A DNA stretch of 64,000 nucleotides, from positions 62,001-126,000 of the forward strand of contig JAGTJL010000038.1 in assembly GCA_020746875.1 (NCBI GenBank), in the 5' to 3' direction. Origin of the DNA: Rhexocercosporidium sp. MPI-PUGE-AT-0058 (Eukaryota > Ascomycota > Leotiomycetes > Helotiales). The notes beneath the pieces were generated by a model. The model was not told where the DNA came from, did not search any database, and worked only from the letters and a program-made list of their open reading frames with translations. Positions 20,401-33,400 of this stretch are shown here, one piece after another (the first letter of the stretch is position 1; each line of letters opens with the position of its first letter). The position numbers and the translations under genes were made by a program.

Positions 20401-22803
20401 GACTTGTAAGAATCAAAGATTCTCTTAGTATCACTTATCCCCTAAAATCTCGTATCCCCACTAAATGTCTCCTTTCCAGCCAAGGTCTACTCTTCCTCCT
20501 TCTTCAATCAATTCCCTCCAAGAAACAGCCGAATACACGTGCCCGAACGTTTTCTCGATTGTTCCTGCTTCCTTTGAGGCGTTTCATTTGGTGAGGATCA
20601 CGAGTATTCTGGAGACAAGGAAATATCTTCATAGGTGGTGGTAAGTGAGTCTCCGGGGCTAGGGCGTGGGGCCGATACTTTCAAGGCTCTCCTGAGATTT
20701 ATTAAGTGTGGCTATCAGAGGACTTTCGTACGGACTAACCTTGAATTATTGGTGGAGAGAAGGATTGAGGGCTGATCGAATTTGACCTTCTGCGACTTGG
20801 AATCGGTGATGAATTATAGTGAGACAAAACCACGGTCGAATCGCATGCCCTCTATAGCCTCAAGCCATCTCATAGTCTTTACCTGCTTCCTTCTTTTTTG
20901 CGGGCGCTAATATACCTTGAAAGGATACGAATTGTGGTGGGTGCACTACAACTTACTCGACAATCGGCTTACTTATAACTTAACGTCTTGTCAAAATCTT
21001 GGTTTGTAAATAATGATTAGACCCAAGCAAACTCTACCGCTACTAGTTAACGTCGATCCGACTAAACAAGAGTTAGGTGCATGTAGAGAGCGTAAGGCAT
21101 CTAGTAAGTCAGTCATATTTCAAAAATTAAGAGAACGTACCAGAGGTGATGAAAACTGTATTTTACATAGAATGGGACATAAGCGACGTGGGTTGGCGCT
21201 GCGCTTGCCCACTTAGTCTCAATCGGGGTATTAATATCCTTAAGGGCTGGAGAATTATTGCTAGTGACGGTCTTCTGACTAATTTAGATGAAAGCATTGA
21301 GATATTCGAAAAATCTGACTGTGCGAGATAACCTTTATAAAAGATTGAGGCATACGATCAAGCGAACCTAGACGACGCATAAATATTGCAGCGTCAGCGG
21401 ATTAAAGAACAGTAGTAGCAGTATTCTTAAACTGTATAATAGAGTTTAAATATAAATAAAGAAGATTTATATAAGCGTTTAAGCAGAGAGAAAAGCATAT
21501 AGTAGGATTGAGCTTCGGAAAGATACAGCTGAATTATAGAGCAAAGGGCGATACTTATAATCTTATCGGTATTCTTAATGCGGCTAATCACAGTATCGTG
21601 AAAAAAGGGCATCCATGACCCTCTGGAAATTATTCCTTCTTGCAGACGTAGCCTCTCGATCTGAAGATTTGCGTTTAACTAATCCAGCAGAGGCACTTAC
21701 ATTTACTAACTTATGCCATGGCCCAATAAGAAGTGGCAACTATTAGTAAGAGATACAAGCAGGATGAACGCTGCATATTAGTGAGGAATAAGAATCGTTC
21801 ATTTATATTATATGATGGCTACGACGAGACTGGAAGGGCCGTTACAAATGCCTGGTTAGGGGATAGGCGGTATAGAGATTGAGAAAGCGCTGCTCAGTTG
21901 TTTATCGTCAGGGGTAATTAAGTCAAGCCCATTACTCGTCCGTCCAGCTCATTTTGCAATGTTCCCAGTATGTCCAATAATCCCAGATTGCCTATATGAC
22001 TCTACTGAAGCATCTGCAATATAGCTCCCAGCGTGATTCGATAGGCTATAAGGGGCTTGGTACCACAATTAAAGGGGGCTGAAAGCCAGTGCGCCGCAAT
22101 TTTTCTGCTTCGCGCTTTCTTCTTTCTCGGTTTCTCGTGAACAGCTATTTGGCCCTTTAACAAAGAAAATTAGTATTCTCATCGCGCCATAGCTTAACTA
22201 GCATTCTGGTCAATATGGGAAATTATATTTCGATCTATCATCATGGTCATCGGAGCCTATCTACAAGAACTAAGTCTCGTATATCTTGGTACTAAAAGTA
22301 AGGCATTACCTAATCTTGAGGGTGGAATTTTTAGTACCAAAAGTGCCGAGAAGGAAGAAGCACAGCAATGTATCTCGAAGGACCTGATCAAGTCCTTACT
22401 GTCCTCCCCGAAGCCACTGTGAAGGCGACTGCAGATGCAGATAGTAAACAGCGAAAGGAACAAAAACTACCTTTCATAAGAGTTTATTTGTTTGGACTAG
22501 TCATATTATTGACGATGTCTTATTATAAACTTTTTCTCTTCTCAACCGAAATGGAGGTGGCCCCAACGCCGTTAAGGGGTTCTTCCCTGCAGCAAAGCAA
22601 ACTGCTAAACTGCCCAAGAGATCCGGTTCTCGGTTGGGTGCCTTAATTTTAGCAAAAGTGAGGGTTCCGGGTTTATCTGTACTTTACTTCTTGGGCAAGG
22701 TCTACTATATGACAATTATTTCCTGTAGAGTAAATCGCTCTGCTTTGTGACTTATTTTTCAAGTAAAAATGGCATATTATTATAATTAGACTTTTATTTA
22801 TTG
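20401..22803. other. Gene-poor stretch with decayed frames
   Basis: Mixed composition, with several short open pieces that change frame. The longest with any character is 22368-22646 (plus, 92 residues), which has one hydrophobic segment (about residues 35-57) but no recognisable family. Around 22285 and 22330 two inverted and direct variants of TTGGTACTAAAAGT lie close together. I can support no gene here. Confidence 0.4.
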
Positions 22804-22805
22804 TA

Positions 22806-24085
22806 CAACCGAGTCAGTTAAGTTTATTCACGTGACTCAAATCAATGCAAACTTCACTTCAAAACAACTTCTTTATTTCTCTACTTAATACTCTCTGTAT
22901 AAGCTTAAATTAAAGCTCTAATACTTAGTAGCTCTTCCTTTATTCTTTAAGTAAGCCTTTTATTCCCGTGGCATAGAATCGCAGAGCTTTAAGAGGAACT
23001 CTAGCTTAATTTCCTGCCAAACTTCTATAAGTATTACTTTTAAATCTGTAGCACTTTTATAAGAATGCTTTCGTTTAGCGATTAAATCTTTAATATACTT
23101 CTACAGATTCTCAATTAGATTAGGGCCTAGCGATCGCGAAAGCTAAATCATACGCTTAATCTCCTTATTACGTAGATAATTAGTAATAATCTTTACAGTA
23201 TACTACGGAGCATTATCTTCTTATATTATTACTTTATCTTAGTACTTTACTCTTATTTTATTATAAAATAGAATAAAGTAATATATTCTCCCCTGGCGGT
23301 AATATATATAAAGGTCTTATTTCGTCTCTACAGAAACAACTCTATATATTAATAGTCATCCTTCTACTCTTAAAAGCAAGCCGTAAATTCTTGTTTATAT
23401 ACGCCTCTTCCGAACCAGGCCTTTTAGTTATATAAAAAGTAAATATATCTTCTCTTATTTTAAATATAACCTTATCGCCCTAATATACCTTCCTGTTATC
23501 TCGATTCATCTTTTTCTCGGCTTTATAATAAGTTATACCCTTCTTTTTATAAAAGAGAGTAAGGTAAGGCTTCTTACGTGGTTTACGTTTAGCTTTTCCA
23601 AAGGTAATAGCGATTATATAATGATTAAGTTAATAGCCAGATTTGGACGGCGTTGCGAGCGCTTTCAACGTCATACGAGGCTCTTATAAAGCAGTATATA
23701 ATAAAGCTCTAGACTCCCGAGAAGTGAGTATCTTTGGCCTTTTACTTCTTACCTTACTTTCAAAAGTCGTAGAACCAGATTCCGTATAACGCTGAATGAA
23801 CCGTATAATAATTTCTTTCGCATATAAGGTTTTAATTATAATCTCTCGCGGAAAATAGCTTTCTTAATGAAACGTCTAAATAACAGCTCGTTAAGTAGGA
23901 GTAAGCTTTATACCTCGCTTTTTAAGTGAAACACTTATTTTAGAAATAATTTGAAAAGCGTAAGTAAAGGAAATAAAAAATAGAATTCATGAATTATATA
24001 TATATGCAGTAAGGGGTAGAATATCTTAGATTAAACGAAGCCTCTAAAGGTGCATAATTCTGCACAAACTTTTATGACTCGGTTG
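22806..24085 (-). mobile_element. RIP-degraded Tc1/mariner transposon, 1280 bp
   Basis: Inverted ends start CAACCGAGTCA (17 of the first 20 bases match) and are bounded by TA at 22804-22805 and 24086-24087. The minus strand reads as a DDE transposase C-terminal half with stops. The motif E-D-N-A-P is near 23205 and, about 34 residues later, G-P-N-L-I-E-N-L-(W)-K-Y-I-K-D is recognisable, matching the second Asp and final Glu blocks of the DD34E group. CpA is almost absent. Not functional. Confidence 0.8.
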
Positions 24086-24087
24086 TA

Positions 24088-25690
24088 CTACTTATCTTCC
24101 CTTACCCTAACCTCTGATCGGAACCTCGCATACGCTAAAAGCTAAATCCAAAACCATGTCTACAGTCCAGACACCCGAAGATCTGACTGTGCCAGTGTGA
24201 AGTCTTACAAGCGGTTCTGCCCTCCAGGCCATCTCTTCACAGCGGATAATGTCCATTCGGTATCCTCATAAGGTAAGAGCGCCGAAATACTAAGCCTTTT
24301 CCTCGTCTTGTTCTAGTCGTCTTTGCTATTGTGGAGGGAGGGAAACCTAATAACTACATAATAAGAGAGGTAGCATATAGTGAGGAACGAGGAGGGTTCT
24401 TAAGTTAAGAAATTACAGATTAATTAAATCTAAAATATTATATATTTAAAAAGAGTAAAAAGTAAAAAGAAAGAAAGGGAAAAGATATATTAAATAAAAT
24501 CTTCGTATATATTATATTTATTAAAACACTTACAAGTGTTAACGAGCGGGCGATGTCCTTTCTTTTGACTCGCTCGGTTCTTTACGGCAAGCTAATTCTC
24601 ATACAGAAAAAAAAAACGCCACGCTGGAGGCTTAAATCTCTATAGAGAAGGATATTAACTCCGCACGCCACGCCAAAGGAATAGAAGCACAGCTTCCTCA
24701 GAGGACACCGAGGACCATCCTTGATATAATTATACCTAGTCACACTATTGTAATCACGCGCTCAGTCCATGTCCATCGAATTTTCTCATGAAGTTCTCTT
24801 TCCACCAGGTTTACCTCGCTTTCCAGTGCCGCAGGAATATCCTATTCCCTCCATGTCGGCTGAAACCGCCGAAGCGCATGTATTGCGGACTTTGTTTGCG
24901 CGATCTTCTCCGGCACGGCAGCTGCAATATAAGTCGGCAACTCGAAATACCGGTCGTCAGCATTCCCTATGACAAATTTTTCAACTGGACAAAACTCCCC
25001 TTCCCTTTCCGTTTATGATAGTAACAAACTATGTACTTCGGTACCCCCTCCTCCAAATCGATAGCGACGCTTTTCGTCCCACACATCTGTCACGAGCATA
25101 ATATACCAATTACCTCCTCTGCAGAGTGTTTTATCGTCGAAGTCAACCCACAAGCGTATAAATTCTCCTTGTGATCCATAAAGCCTCAATGCATCCTTGC
25201 GGATGCGCGCCCTCCAAACCTATTCTTCCCTGTAGGAAGCTTGTGTTAATATTCGTTGTATCCAGCAGCGCAATTCAAGGCATCCACCGAGAACAATTCC
25301 TATGTCATCATTTATTTAACACTTCGATCATGAAGTCCTGCCTTTGAATATCAACCATCATGGTGCTTTAACAGAGGCCCAAGTCCAAGTAGGGGTAGAA
25401 TATGCTTGCGGTTTAGTTAAGTCAACGTGTCTTTCGGAAGTCTGGCATGATCAACGGCCCAGAGAAGTTGGTAGGGCAAGTACTGCTTCCAAAGGCCTGC
25501 AAGGTACGCAGATTAGCACAGAGGTCGTATTTTCTTCGCAACAGCAGAGATCGTAGCTAGTCTATTAGGATCTTTTATTATATCGCGCGCAGTATAGCCT
25601 TCGATAATCTTTGCAACATTAAAAGTGCTTTGGTAATAGTACAAGTGAAATTAGCTCGTCGAGCTCGCTAGCTACGCTTCAGCGATCGAG
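24088..25690. other. Decayed sequence ahead of the HET relic
   Basis: 24400-24560 is AT-rich. Open pieces at 24769-24972 and 24788-25018 (different frames) and 25344-25556 may be remains of the N-terminal part of the HET-type gene that follows, since they lie on the same strand, but I see no diagnostic motif in them. Confidence 0.35.
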
Positions 25691-25691
25691 T

Positions 25692-26553
25692 TTTCAGGAG
25701 AAGGTGTGCTCCAAAAGGCTACTGCTTTTCGGCAAGACCCAATGCCTCTTCTGGTGTAATAGGGCTGTGTTTTAGGAAGACGCAGTCTTAGAGGTCAATT
25801 ATCGTCATCATATGATTGAATTAGAGCAAGTTCGCACTGGAACCGATAAGTATCTGAGGTATAACATCGAATATCGCAGGGACCGTATGATATCAGATAT
25901 TCCTCTTTCATCCTATAACAACGCTGTCACCGCCTATGTAAACAGATCGCTCTCGTTTCCTGACGACGCTGCAAAGGCTTCTTAGGTATTCCAAACTACT
26001 CGAGAGACTGTTCGGACCTCTATACTTTAGCGTTCCCGAGGTCCCTTTTGGTATATGCATGAGTTAGTACTGGATCAACCTTGCTACAATTGGCGCTACT
26101 TTGCCGGAGTCTTCTTGATGGTCTCACAAGGTCTCGGATTCGAACCGGAATCCTAGCTTTCCGTCCTGGTCTTGGCTCAGCTGGGTTCACTGCTCCCTAT
26201 TCAAGTCTGGTTTATTCATGCTAATAAAGGGTGAGCCCTATCCACGGTTCACGTATCGTCGATTCGACGATATTGGTATGCCGATTGCGATTGCTAATAG
26301 GGTCTTTTCAATTAGTGAGTATCTTTGTGATGTTTACACTGTCGAAGACGGTTCTATCTTAGCAGCTCTCCGTTTCCAGAACTACCGAGAAGAGAAGAGA
26401 GTGCCTCAGATCGAAATCAAGATCCTAGATGGATCTCAGCCGCAAGGGACACCTTTCTACTATGGTTTCCGCCCACAATACCCAAACTCCGAAACCTTCC
26501 TAAATGGGTATTGGGAAATCTGGCCACGTGACTCTGACGAACTATCCGATTGA
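25692..26553 (+). pseudogene. HET-domain (heterokaryon incompatibility) gene relic
   Basis: Read across frame changes, this matches the HET domain layout. F-Q-E-K-V-x-S-K-R-x-L-L-F at 25692 is the usual T-x-Q-E-x-x-L-S-x-R block. Then follows a Y-x-x-x-V-x-x-Y-V-x-R-S-L-S-F-P-D-D block (about 25920), A-F-L-G-I after a one-base frameshift (about 25980), and F-P-S-W-S-W-L-S-W (about 26156). The last 111 codons (26218-26553) are open. At least one frameshift and three in-frame stops inactivate it. HET genes encode cytosolic allorecognition proteins. This copy is dead, and only the C-terminal half of the domain is clear. Confidence 0.7.
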
Positions 26554-27432
26554 CAATCTTCTGCCACGAGTTTATTCCTTATTTAGACTTGTTAGGATTG
26601 TGGGCCCGATCGCACAGACTTTGGGTGGATCGATTTACTATAGACGACGACGCTTTGTACAAGTCTATGCCGAAAGACTAGCTTGGTCCCGCTGTCGTGC
26701 ACGCTTTTCAGGCAGACTTGATTCCCGATTACGGAACATATCAGATCCGAAGAGAACACGCTGCAGAAAGCATCGGCTAGGTAGTGCTGCGGCGGAACTG
26801 GCGCGATAGATCTTCTAATGCTTTACAGTTCGTCTTGATTGCGGCGGATATAAAACAGGCGGATCTGCTGCTGCTGGAGTAGGAATTTGGCATTGCGAGA
26901 AGAGTCGGAATCGTTCGCGGCATGAAATTGGAGTCGCTAAAGGAAGTTCATTCGAAATTAGAACTAATCATCCTAGGATGAGCGTATTAAAGTTGCCTAG
27001 CTTGGAGTAAACATTAGTTTTCTTTTATTGTCTCGTTCCTTGTATTAATATCTGTGCAATATCCGGCGTTGCAATTAGAGCTGTATTCTCTCAATTAAAA
27101 GCATAAGTATCTTACTATTATTTGTACGATCGAAGAGAGACTCTGGCACGACGTTGCAATTAATACTCGTGGCTTAGTCGATTAGCTAATACCGGCGACC
27201 GGGCGGGTGTTGAAAGCGGCCTAAGAGACAGTTAACCATAATAGTGCTAGCGCACAAAAGATGTGGGGCCAAACATGAAATCATTGAGTGTTCAGACTGA
27301 TACCGATTTCGCTCTTATAGTATAGTTTAGCAATTAATTAATTATAAAGAATGAAGCAAAACACTTCCGAATATGTAAAAAGAAAGCAGTATCGGCAATA
27401 ATAAGGCGGTCCGAAACAGCGAGGCAAGCCAC
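26554..27432. other. 3' remnant region after the HET relic
   Basis: Frames at 26504-26809 appear to continue the HET-type gene in another phase. From about 27000 the sequence becomes AT-rich, with no gene seen before the TA of the next transposon. Confidence 0.35.
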
Positions 27433-27434
27433 TA

Positions 27435-29295
27435 ACGTAGGTGGTAAGCGAGCGGTTCCCGTAAACGAGTGGTTCCCGTTCCCTTTATATTTCCATAACT
27501 CTTTATATTATACTACTTATATCTCTATAAATCTTCATTTAAATGACTCAAAACGAAGGTCGAATTGTTCTAGCTATACAGGCTTTTAAACGAGGCCAAT
27601 TTAAGTATTTCAAAACTGCCTACAAAGCTTATAATACACTATATATAACGACAAAAAGACGCGTCGCGGGGGTCTCTAAAAGACGCGTTTCTATACCTAA
27701 CGGCAGGAAACTCACAGATTTGAAAGAGTAAACCCTTAAGTAATAGATATTAGCTATAATTGGAAGAGGTTTACTTATAGGACTTTAATTTATACGTACA
27801 ATGGCTAATTTACTGCTTTTAAAACGCGCTAACGCAAAAGTAGTTAAAGCTTTAATTATTGCCAAAAATGAGTATATAATTACGTATAATAATATAATAC
27901 CCTCTAATCTAAATATACACGAAAATACGATTATTAACGTGCTCTTTGCGAAGATATAGTAATTATACGAGCTTAGTTTAACCTTGTGCGGAATACAATT
28001 GCTAAATACGGGATCTTAAAGGAGGATATATATAACTTTAACGAGACGAGGTTTTAAATAAGAGTTATAGCTATTGCAAAAGTAATTATAAGTAAGGAAA
28101 AAATAGGCAAGGCAGTTGTTATATAACTAGGGAATTGCGAATAAGTTATAGCTATTAAATTAATTAATTCTACGGGTGACGGGCCTCCTCTTATTATTAT
28201 TTTTAAAGGAAAGGTGCATATTTTTACGTAGTATTTTAATAATTTACTACGCGATTAGGTTATTATACTTAATGAGAAAGGGTAAACTAATAATTAATTA
28301 AGTCTTTTATGGCTTACTATTGTTTTTAAGCCGTATATAGCACCGCGTAAGAGGGGGTTATACAGACTCTTGATTCTAGACAGGCACGGAAGCCATATAA
28401 CACCGGAATTCAATCTGTTTTGCACGGAATATAAGATTATTGCGCTTTGTATGCCTACGTATAGCTCACACTTATTATAATTACTGGATTTGAGTTGTTT
28501 TACGACCTTGAAACGTGCGTACGGGCGTCAGATTAAGCAACTAATGCGTAACGGAGTCAATTATATTAATAAGCCAGACTTCCTTACGGCATATTATAAA
28601 GCACGTACGGAAGTTATAACTCCTGCAATTACACGTAATAGTTTTGCAGCTATTAGTTTAGTTCCTTTTAATTTAAAGCGCGTGCTTAAAAAGCTCAATA
28701 CCTAAATCCGTATACCTACCCTTCTACTAGCACCTCTACCACTATAGTAATGGATTTTAAGGACTCTATAATACCTTAAGGTAGTAAACTCTTAAGTAAA
28801 GTCAATTAAAGAGTCTTTATATTGTCGGATGCACTTAAATATTTCTTTTAATCTTATAGAATCGGCATTTCAATAGCTAATTAAATACGCGAAAATAGCT
28901 ATGTATATTAATATAATTCTTATAAAAGAGAATAAGTAGTTACGGGTCGAAAACGTACGTTAAAAAAAGAAAAGAGTTATAAAAAGGTCTTTTATTTAAT
29001 CGGGTGGAGTTCTTATAGTTTAAGAAGGCATAAAACTAATAGAAACTGCTAAAAATAAGCTTATGAAGAGGGAGGTAGAACCACGTACACAACTTTAACC
29101 ACGCGCTTTAGGGAAGTATAATATATACGGTTTAACTATATATAATGCCTATATATACTTAACACGTACATTATAAAATAAAACAGGTTTTAAGAGGTAA
29201 TAATTACGTGTTAATTAATAGTAGTAATTTCTATTAAGTAGGTGGGGGGAACGGGAACTACTTGTTTACGGGAACCGCTCGCTTACCACCTACGT
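27435..29295 (+). mobile_element. RIP-degraded Fot1/pogo-like transposon, 1861 bp
   Basis: Inverted ends of at least 49 bp (47 identical) start ACGTAGGTGG and are bounded by TA at 27433-27434 and 29296-29297. The two end mismatches are G to A changes. Frames inside encode a CENP-B/pogo type transposase on the plus strand. Size and TA duplication fit the fungal Fot1 group of Tc1/mariner. Confidence 0.9.
27543..28705 (+). pseudogene. Fot1/pogo transposase with stops
   Basis: The first 62 residues (27543-27731) are open and resemble the N-terminal helix-turn-helix (M-T-Q-N-E-G-R-I, then R-V-A-G-V, then N-G-R-K-L-T). Further on, the first catalytic block reads F-N-E-T-R-F near 28041, where F-D-E-T-G-F is usual, so the Asp is lost by a G to A change. 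The second block, L-I-L-D-R-H-G-S-H, is intact near 28370. The tail (28490-28705) is open and ends L-K-K-L-N-T. Many TAA/TAG stops lie between. Inactive. Confidence 0.8.
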
Positions 29296-29297
29296 TA

Positions 29298-30161
29298 GCT
29301 TGAACGCTACAAGATTATATAAGAGATTATTAAATAAAACAAGGCCCCAAAGCCCCGCGCTCTTTTTTCGTTCTTCTCTTCGAACATGGGTGCTCGCCTG
29401 TGGCTCACACGAAGCCTTCGAAATTAATTAACTTAAAATATTGGAATTGGAATAATTTTAAAAGGCGTTAATATAACGGTTAATAAGTGCTAAGTGGATA
29501 ACATCGACAAAGTTTCAGGCGTAACGTATAAAGAGCCGGAGACTGCTTCGCCGTAACCGCCAGTTGAACTCTTCCTAGTATGTTATAAGCAGCCTTTTGC
29601 TTTTGCGTTTTAATATATAAGACGTTAAGCTTTGCGGAAATAATTAGATATTATTAAATGAATAAATAGACGCCTTATATCCAGAAATAAGGATTCGGAG
29701 ACATAGCTTCGGTTGATAAAGGGTACTCGGACTAGAGCCGCCCGTCCCCGATATATTCTATTATTGCTATAGCTGTAATCCTTAACTGAATGACCTTGCG
29801 GAAATCAGAAACGAAAGTAGCGTTGGTTAATAGTATTAATCGGATGAGTCCTTTTTACCTTCATTACGTGGTCTATTTTAAATTATATACCGGCTCGGGA
29901 TATCATTATAATTGCGGAAGGAGAGATAAATTTCGAGTTCTCCTGGTATACGAAAGATGGTATGATTTTGTCGCGGGGCTACCTTTATGCACTAGTCATT
30001 AAGGGAGCTAGCTGTCTCTGGCCGCATGGCGATAGCGTACTAGATGCTGTTTTGCCCTTGTCGAACGGAGTGCTAAGGCGCGTTTGAGTTAGTCACAACG
30101 GAGTTTAAACTATCAAACTTGCTGAGGGTAAAGGCAAAGAACAGGGCTTTATCGCCACTTC
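29298..30161. other. Unassigned stretch between transposons
   Basis: Partly AT-rich, with no inverted or direct repeat pair seen. A 70-codon open frame at 29790-30002 has no recognisable motif. No gene is supported. Confidence 0.4.
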
Positions 30162-30478
30162 TGTGAGAATAGGCGAGCCAATCAGAATGAGGAAGCGCAG
30201 TAGGTGAGGATACGTGATCAAAGACAAAGTAGAATTGATTGCTTGCTTGCTTACTTGAAGAGCTAGAAGAGCTCTTCGGTAGTTATATATAAAATAATAG
30301 CTTCTCTAGAAGTTTCTACGACTACGTAACTGATTACGTAGCTTATACGAGCTACGTAATTAAATACGAGCGTAATTTCCCGGAATACAAAGGTAATTTC
30401 CGGGCCGCGTAGGCAGTGGAAACTCCTTCGGCTATTCTAGGGTAGAATCGGCATAAGTTACCGAAGTCAAATCCAACA
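30162..30478 (-). repeat. Putative 3' LTR of Copia-1
   Basis: Read on the minus strand this begins TGTTGGAT and ends TCTCACA (TG...CA). It is preceded by the purine stretch AAGAGCGCG and contains a TATATA-like run and a CTTGCTTGCTTG-type segment. It lies 172 bp beyond the end of the Copia-1 pol frame. No second copy is in the window, so the assignment rests on position and end bases only. Confidence 0.45.
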
Positions 30479-33400
30479 CGCGCTCTTAATGAGTAACGTA
30501 ATAGCTTTATAAGCTTATATATAAGCTAGCTTTAAAGCAGAGTTTGTATTTACAAGAATAGGCTTAATATATAAAATAACCCTTTGCGGAAGGTAAGGCA
30601 GTTATAAAAAGAGAAATATAAATTATAATCTTATTTCCTTCGCTTTAGCCTTATTCGGCTAGTCTTAAAAGCCTTATGAATTCAATGAATTTAGGCTTAT
30701 TTAACGGCTTCGTAAAGCCGTCGGCTTTTTGTTTAAACCCTTTTATATAAATTAAGTCTATTTTGCCTTAATTTATAAGGTCGCGAACGTAATAATATTT
30801 AACGGCAATATATTTAATCCTCTTGTGGAATTAAGAGTTATTAATTAATAAGAGAGCGCCGTTATTATCCGTATAAATAAGGAATCGTTCCTATATATAA
30901 TAGCCTAATTCGGTTAAAAGCTGCTTTATATAAACAGCCTCTTTAAAAGCCGAATTAATAATTATATATTCGGCCTCAGTCGTACTTTAAGCTATAATAC
31001 TTTAGAGCTTGCTTTTTTAACTAAATAAGCAATTCGCTAAGTAAAAGCTTAAGCCGCTAGTCGATTTAGCTATACTAATATCTCCGGCGTAGTCGGCATC
31101 GTAATAGCCGCTTATATATCGACTAAAGCTTTTTTTATAAATTAACCCTAGCTTTTTTAATCCTTTTAAGTATTTAAGCACGTTTTTAAAGGCAATCAGG
31201 TAATCGGCGCTAGGATTACTAGCGAATCGAGCGAGCTTTATAACCGAGTAGTAAATATTAGGTCTAATAGCTAACGTAAGAAATAAGAGGCAGCTTATAA
31301 TTTGCTGATATTGATTTATTTCCTTTTTATTAGCTTAATTAGGATTAGGCTTTAACTTAACTTTTAAATTCATTAATATATCTTTAGGCTTACAGTCGGT
31401 TATATTAAACCGCGCTAACACTTTCTTAATATAGCTCTCTTAGCTTAGCTTTATACAACCTTTGTTTAGGTTATAGTCGATATTTATACTTAAGTAGTCC
31501 TTTATTAGCCCTAAATCCTTTAATTTAAAGAGCTTTTTAAGCTCTTTAATAAAAGATTTAATATTATTAACGCTTAAGCTAATTATCGCTAAGTCGTTTA
31601 CGTAAATAAAGATTATAAGCTATTACTTCTTATTAATTAAAATGTAATTCTCGGTAGTTAAGGCTTAAAAACCGAGTTTTTAGACTAGGACTTCTTTTAG
31701 CGTAATAAACCAGAGCCTAGCTGACTGTTTTAGCCCGTATAAGGCTTTATTAAGCAGGAGTAGTTTAATAGCGTATTTTTAGGCATTTATGCCTTCGGGA
31801 GGCATTATATATAAAGTGTTTACGTTAATATTACTTTACGTAAAAGTCGAAATTATATCGACTTTCTATATAAACTAACCGTAAAGGACCGCTAAGGCGA
31901 ATATAAGTCGCTAAGCTATTTGTTTTATTACGCTAGCAAAAGTGTCTACGTAATTAAGGCTATAGAGTTACTCGAACCCTTTAGCGACGAATCTAGCTTT
32001 AAATTTAAAGAGATTAAGTAATTCTTTAATTTTATATACCTACCCCGTTTTTAAAGGCTTATAAGCCTTACTAGCGTCTGTTGGCACTATTTCCCAAGTC
32101 TCGTGACTTTCTAAGGAATTGGCTTCTTTTTCTATGGCTTTTAGCCAGTAGTTCTTGTACGAAGACAGCTATAGCCTCTTCAAGGGTTTTAAGCTCGTAA
32201 ATTTAAAGGCCTTTTCTCGTTTAATAACGATTTTATTAGCCTTTAGCTTTTTAGGCAGCTTTATTAACTCCTTTTCTAAATCTTCGTCTATTTTCAAGCT
32301 TATTAAAGCCATAAAAATTAATCTCTTAGCGTCTTTATAAACAGAAAAAGCTTTTCTTTCCTCTTCGATTAATTAGTTATTTAGCTAGCGAATAGCCGTT
32401 TTAGAGCTTAAGTGTATTATTAACTGATTTTCCGAAGAGTTATTAGAGTCTTTGGCGCTAGTATTAGCGTTTCTAGTTACGACGTTAAGCTCCCAGCTCG
32501 AATAATCCTTTCTAGGCCTCTTAATAAGCGCTTTAGGCATTTCCGGGCTAGCCGTATTAGGCCTCTTATTAGCCTTTGGCGTTTGAGGGAGCTCTTGTGC
32601 GAATAAGTCGGATTCGTTTTTAAAATCCGTTTTCTTGCCCTTTAATTGGTCGATAGGCGACTTTTCGCTTATATTGCTTTTATTAGGCATTTCGTCGTTA
32701 ATACTACTTATTAGCTTAGTAATATCATCGCTAGCGCTTTCAAACTCTTCAAGTGTTTCGACTGTATTATTGTAGTCGAAGATATCGGTTTCTTCCGTTA
32801 TATCGTCTTTAAGGATTAAATCCTCTTTAATTAAGACGTTTTTAAAGCTTATAACGACTCTTTTACTTGGTAAATAAACTAAGCAGTTATTAAAAGACTT
32901 AAAACCGACAAGAATACTCCTATCGGATTTATCGGCTAGTTTATAAGCTCTCTTATTCTCAAGTACGTAAGTTAAAGAGCCTAATATATGAATATAATCG
33001 ATTGTCGGTAATTTACCGCATAAAGCTTTAAAAGGAGTCTTTTTTTATAACGGAGTTGTATGACCGATTCTTAATATAAGCTATTCCTTATAATAGGTAA
33101 GGCTATAAAAACAAAGGTATTCTCTTAGCCTTACAGACGCTAATTAGCCGCTCAATAAGGTATTTATTTAACCTTTCGGCTATTCCGTTTTAGGAAGGGG
33201 AATAAGGGCTAATGTATGCACATATATACCCCTGTTGCTTATAATAATGCGTTTATTTATTAGACTTAAATTCCCCGGCGTTATTAAGCTTAAAAGCTTT
33301 AATATTCGCCATAAATTTAATTTCCTTCTGACTAAACTGCGTATTTATTATATTACAGAAGTCAATAAGTACGTCATAAGCGTCGGCTTTAAGTTTTAAG

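Noticed and set aside
32155..32340. Plus-strand 61-codon frame
   Set aside because: Antisense to the Copia-1 pol region, with AT-driven hydrophobic composition.
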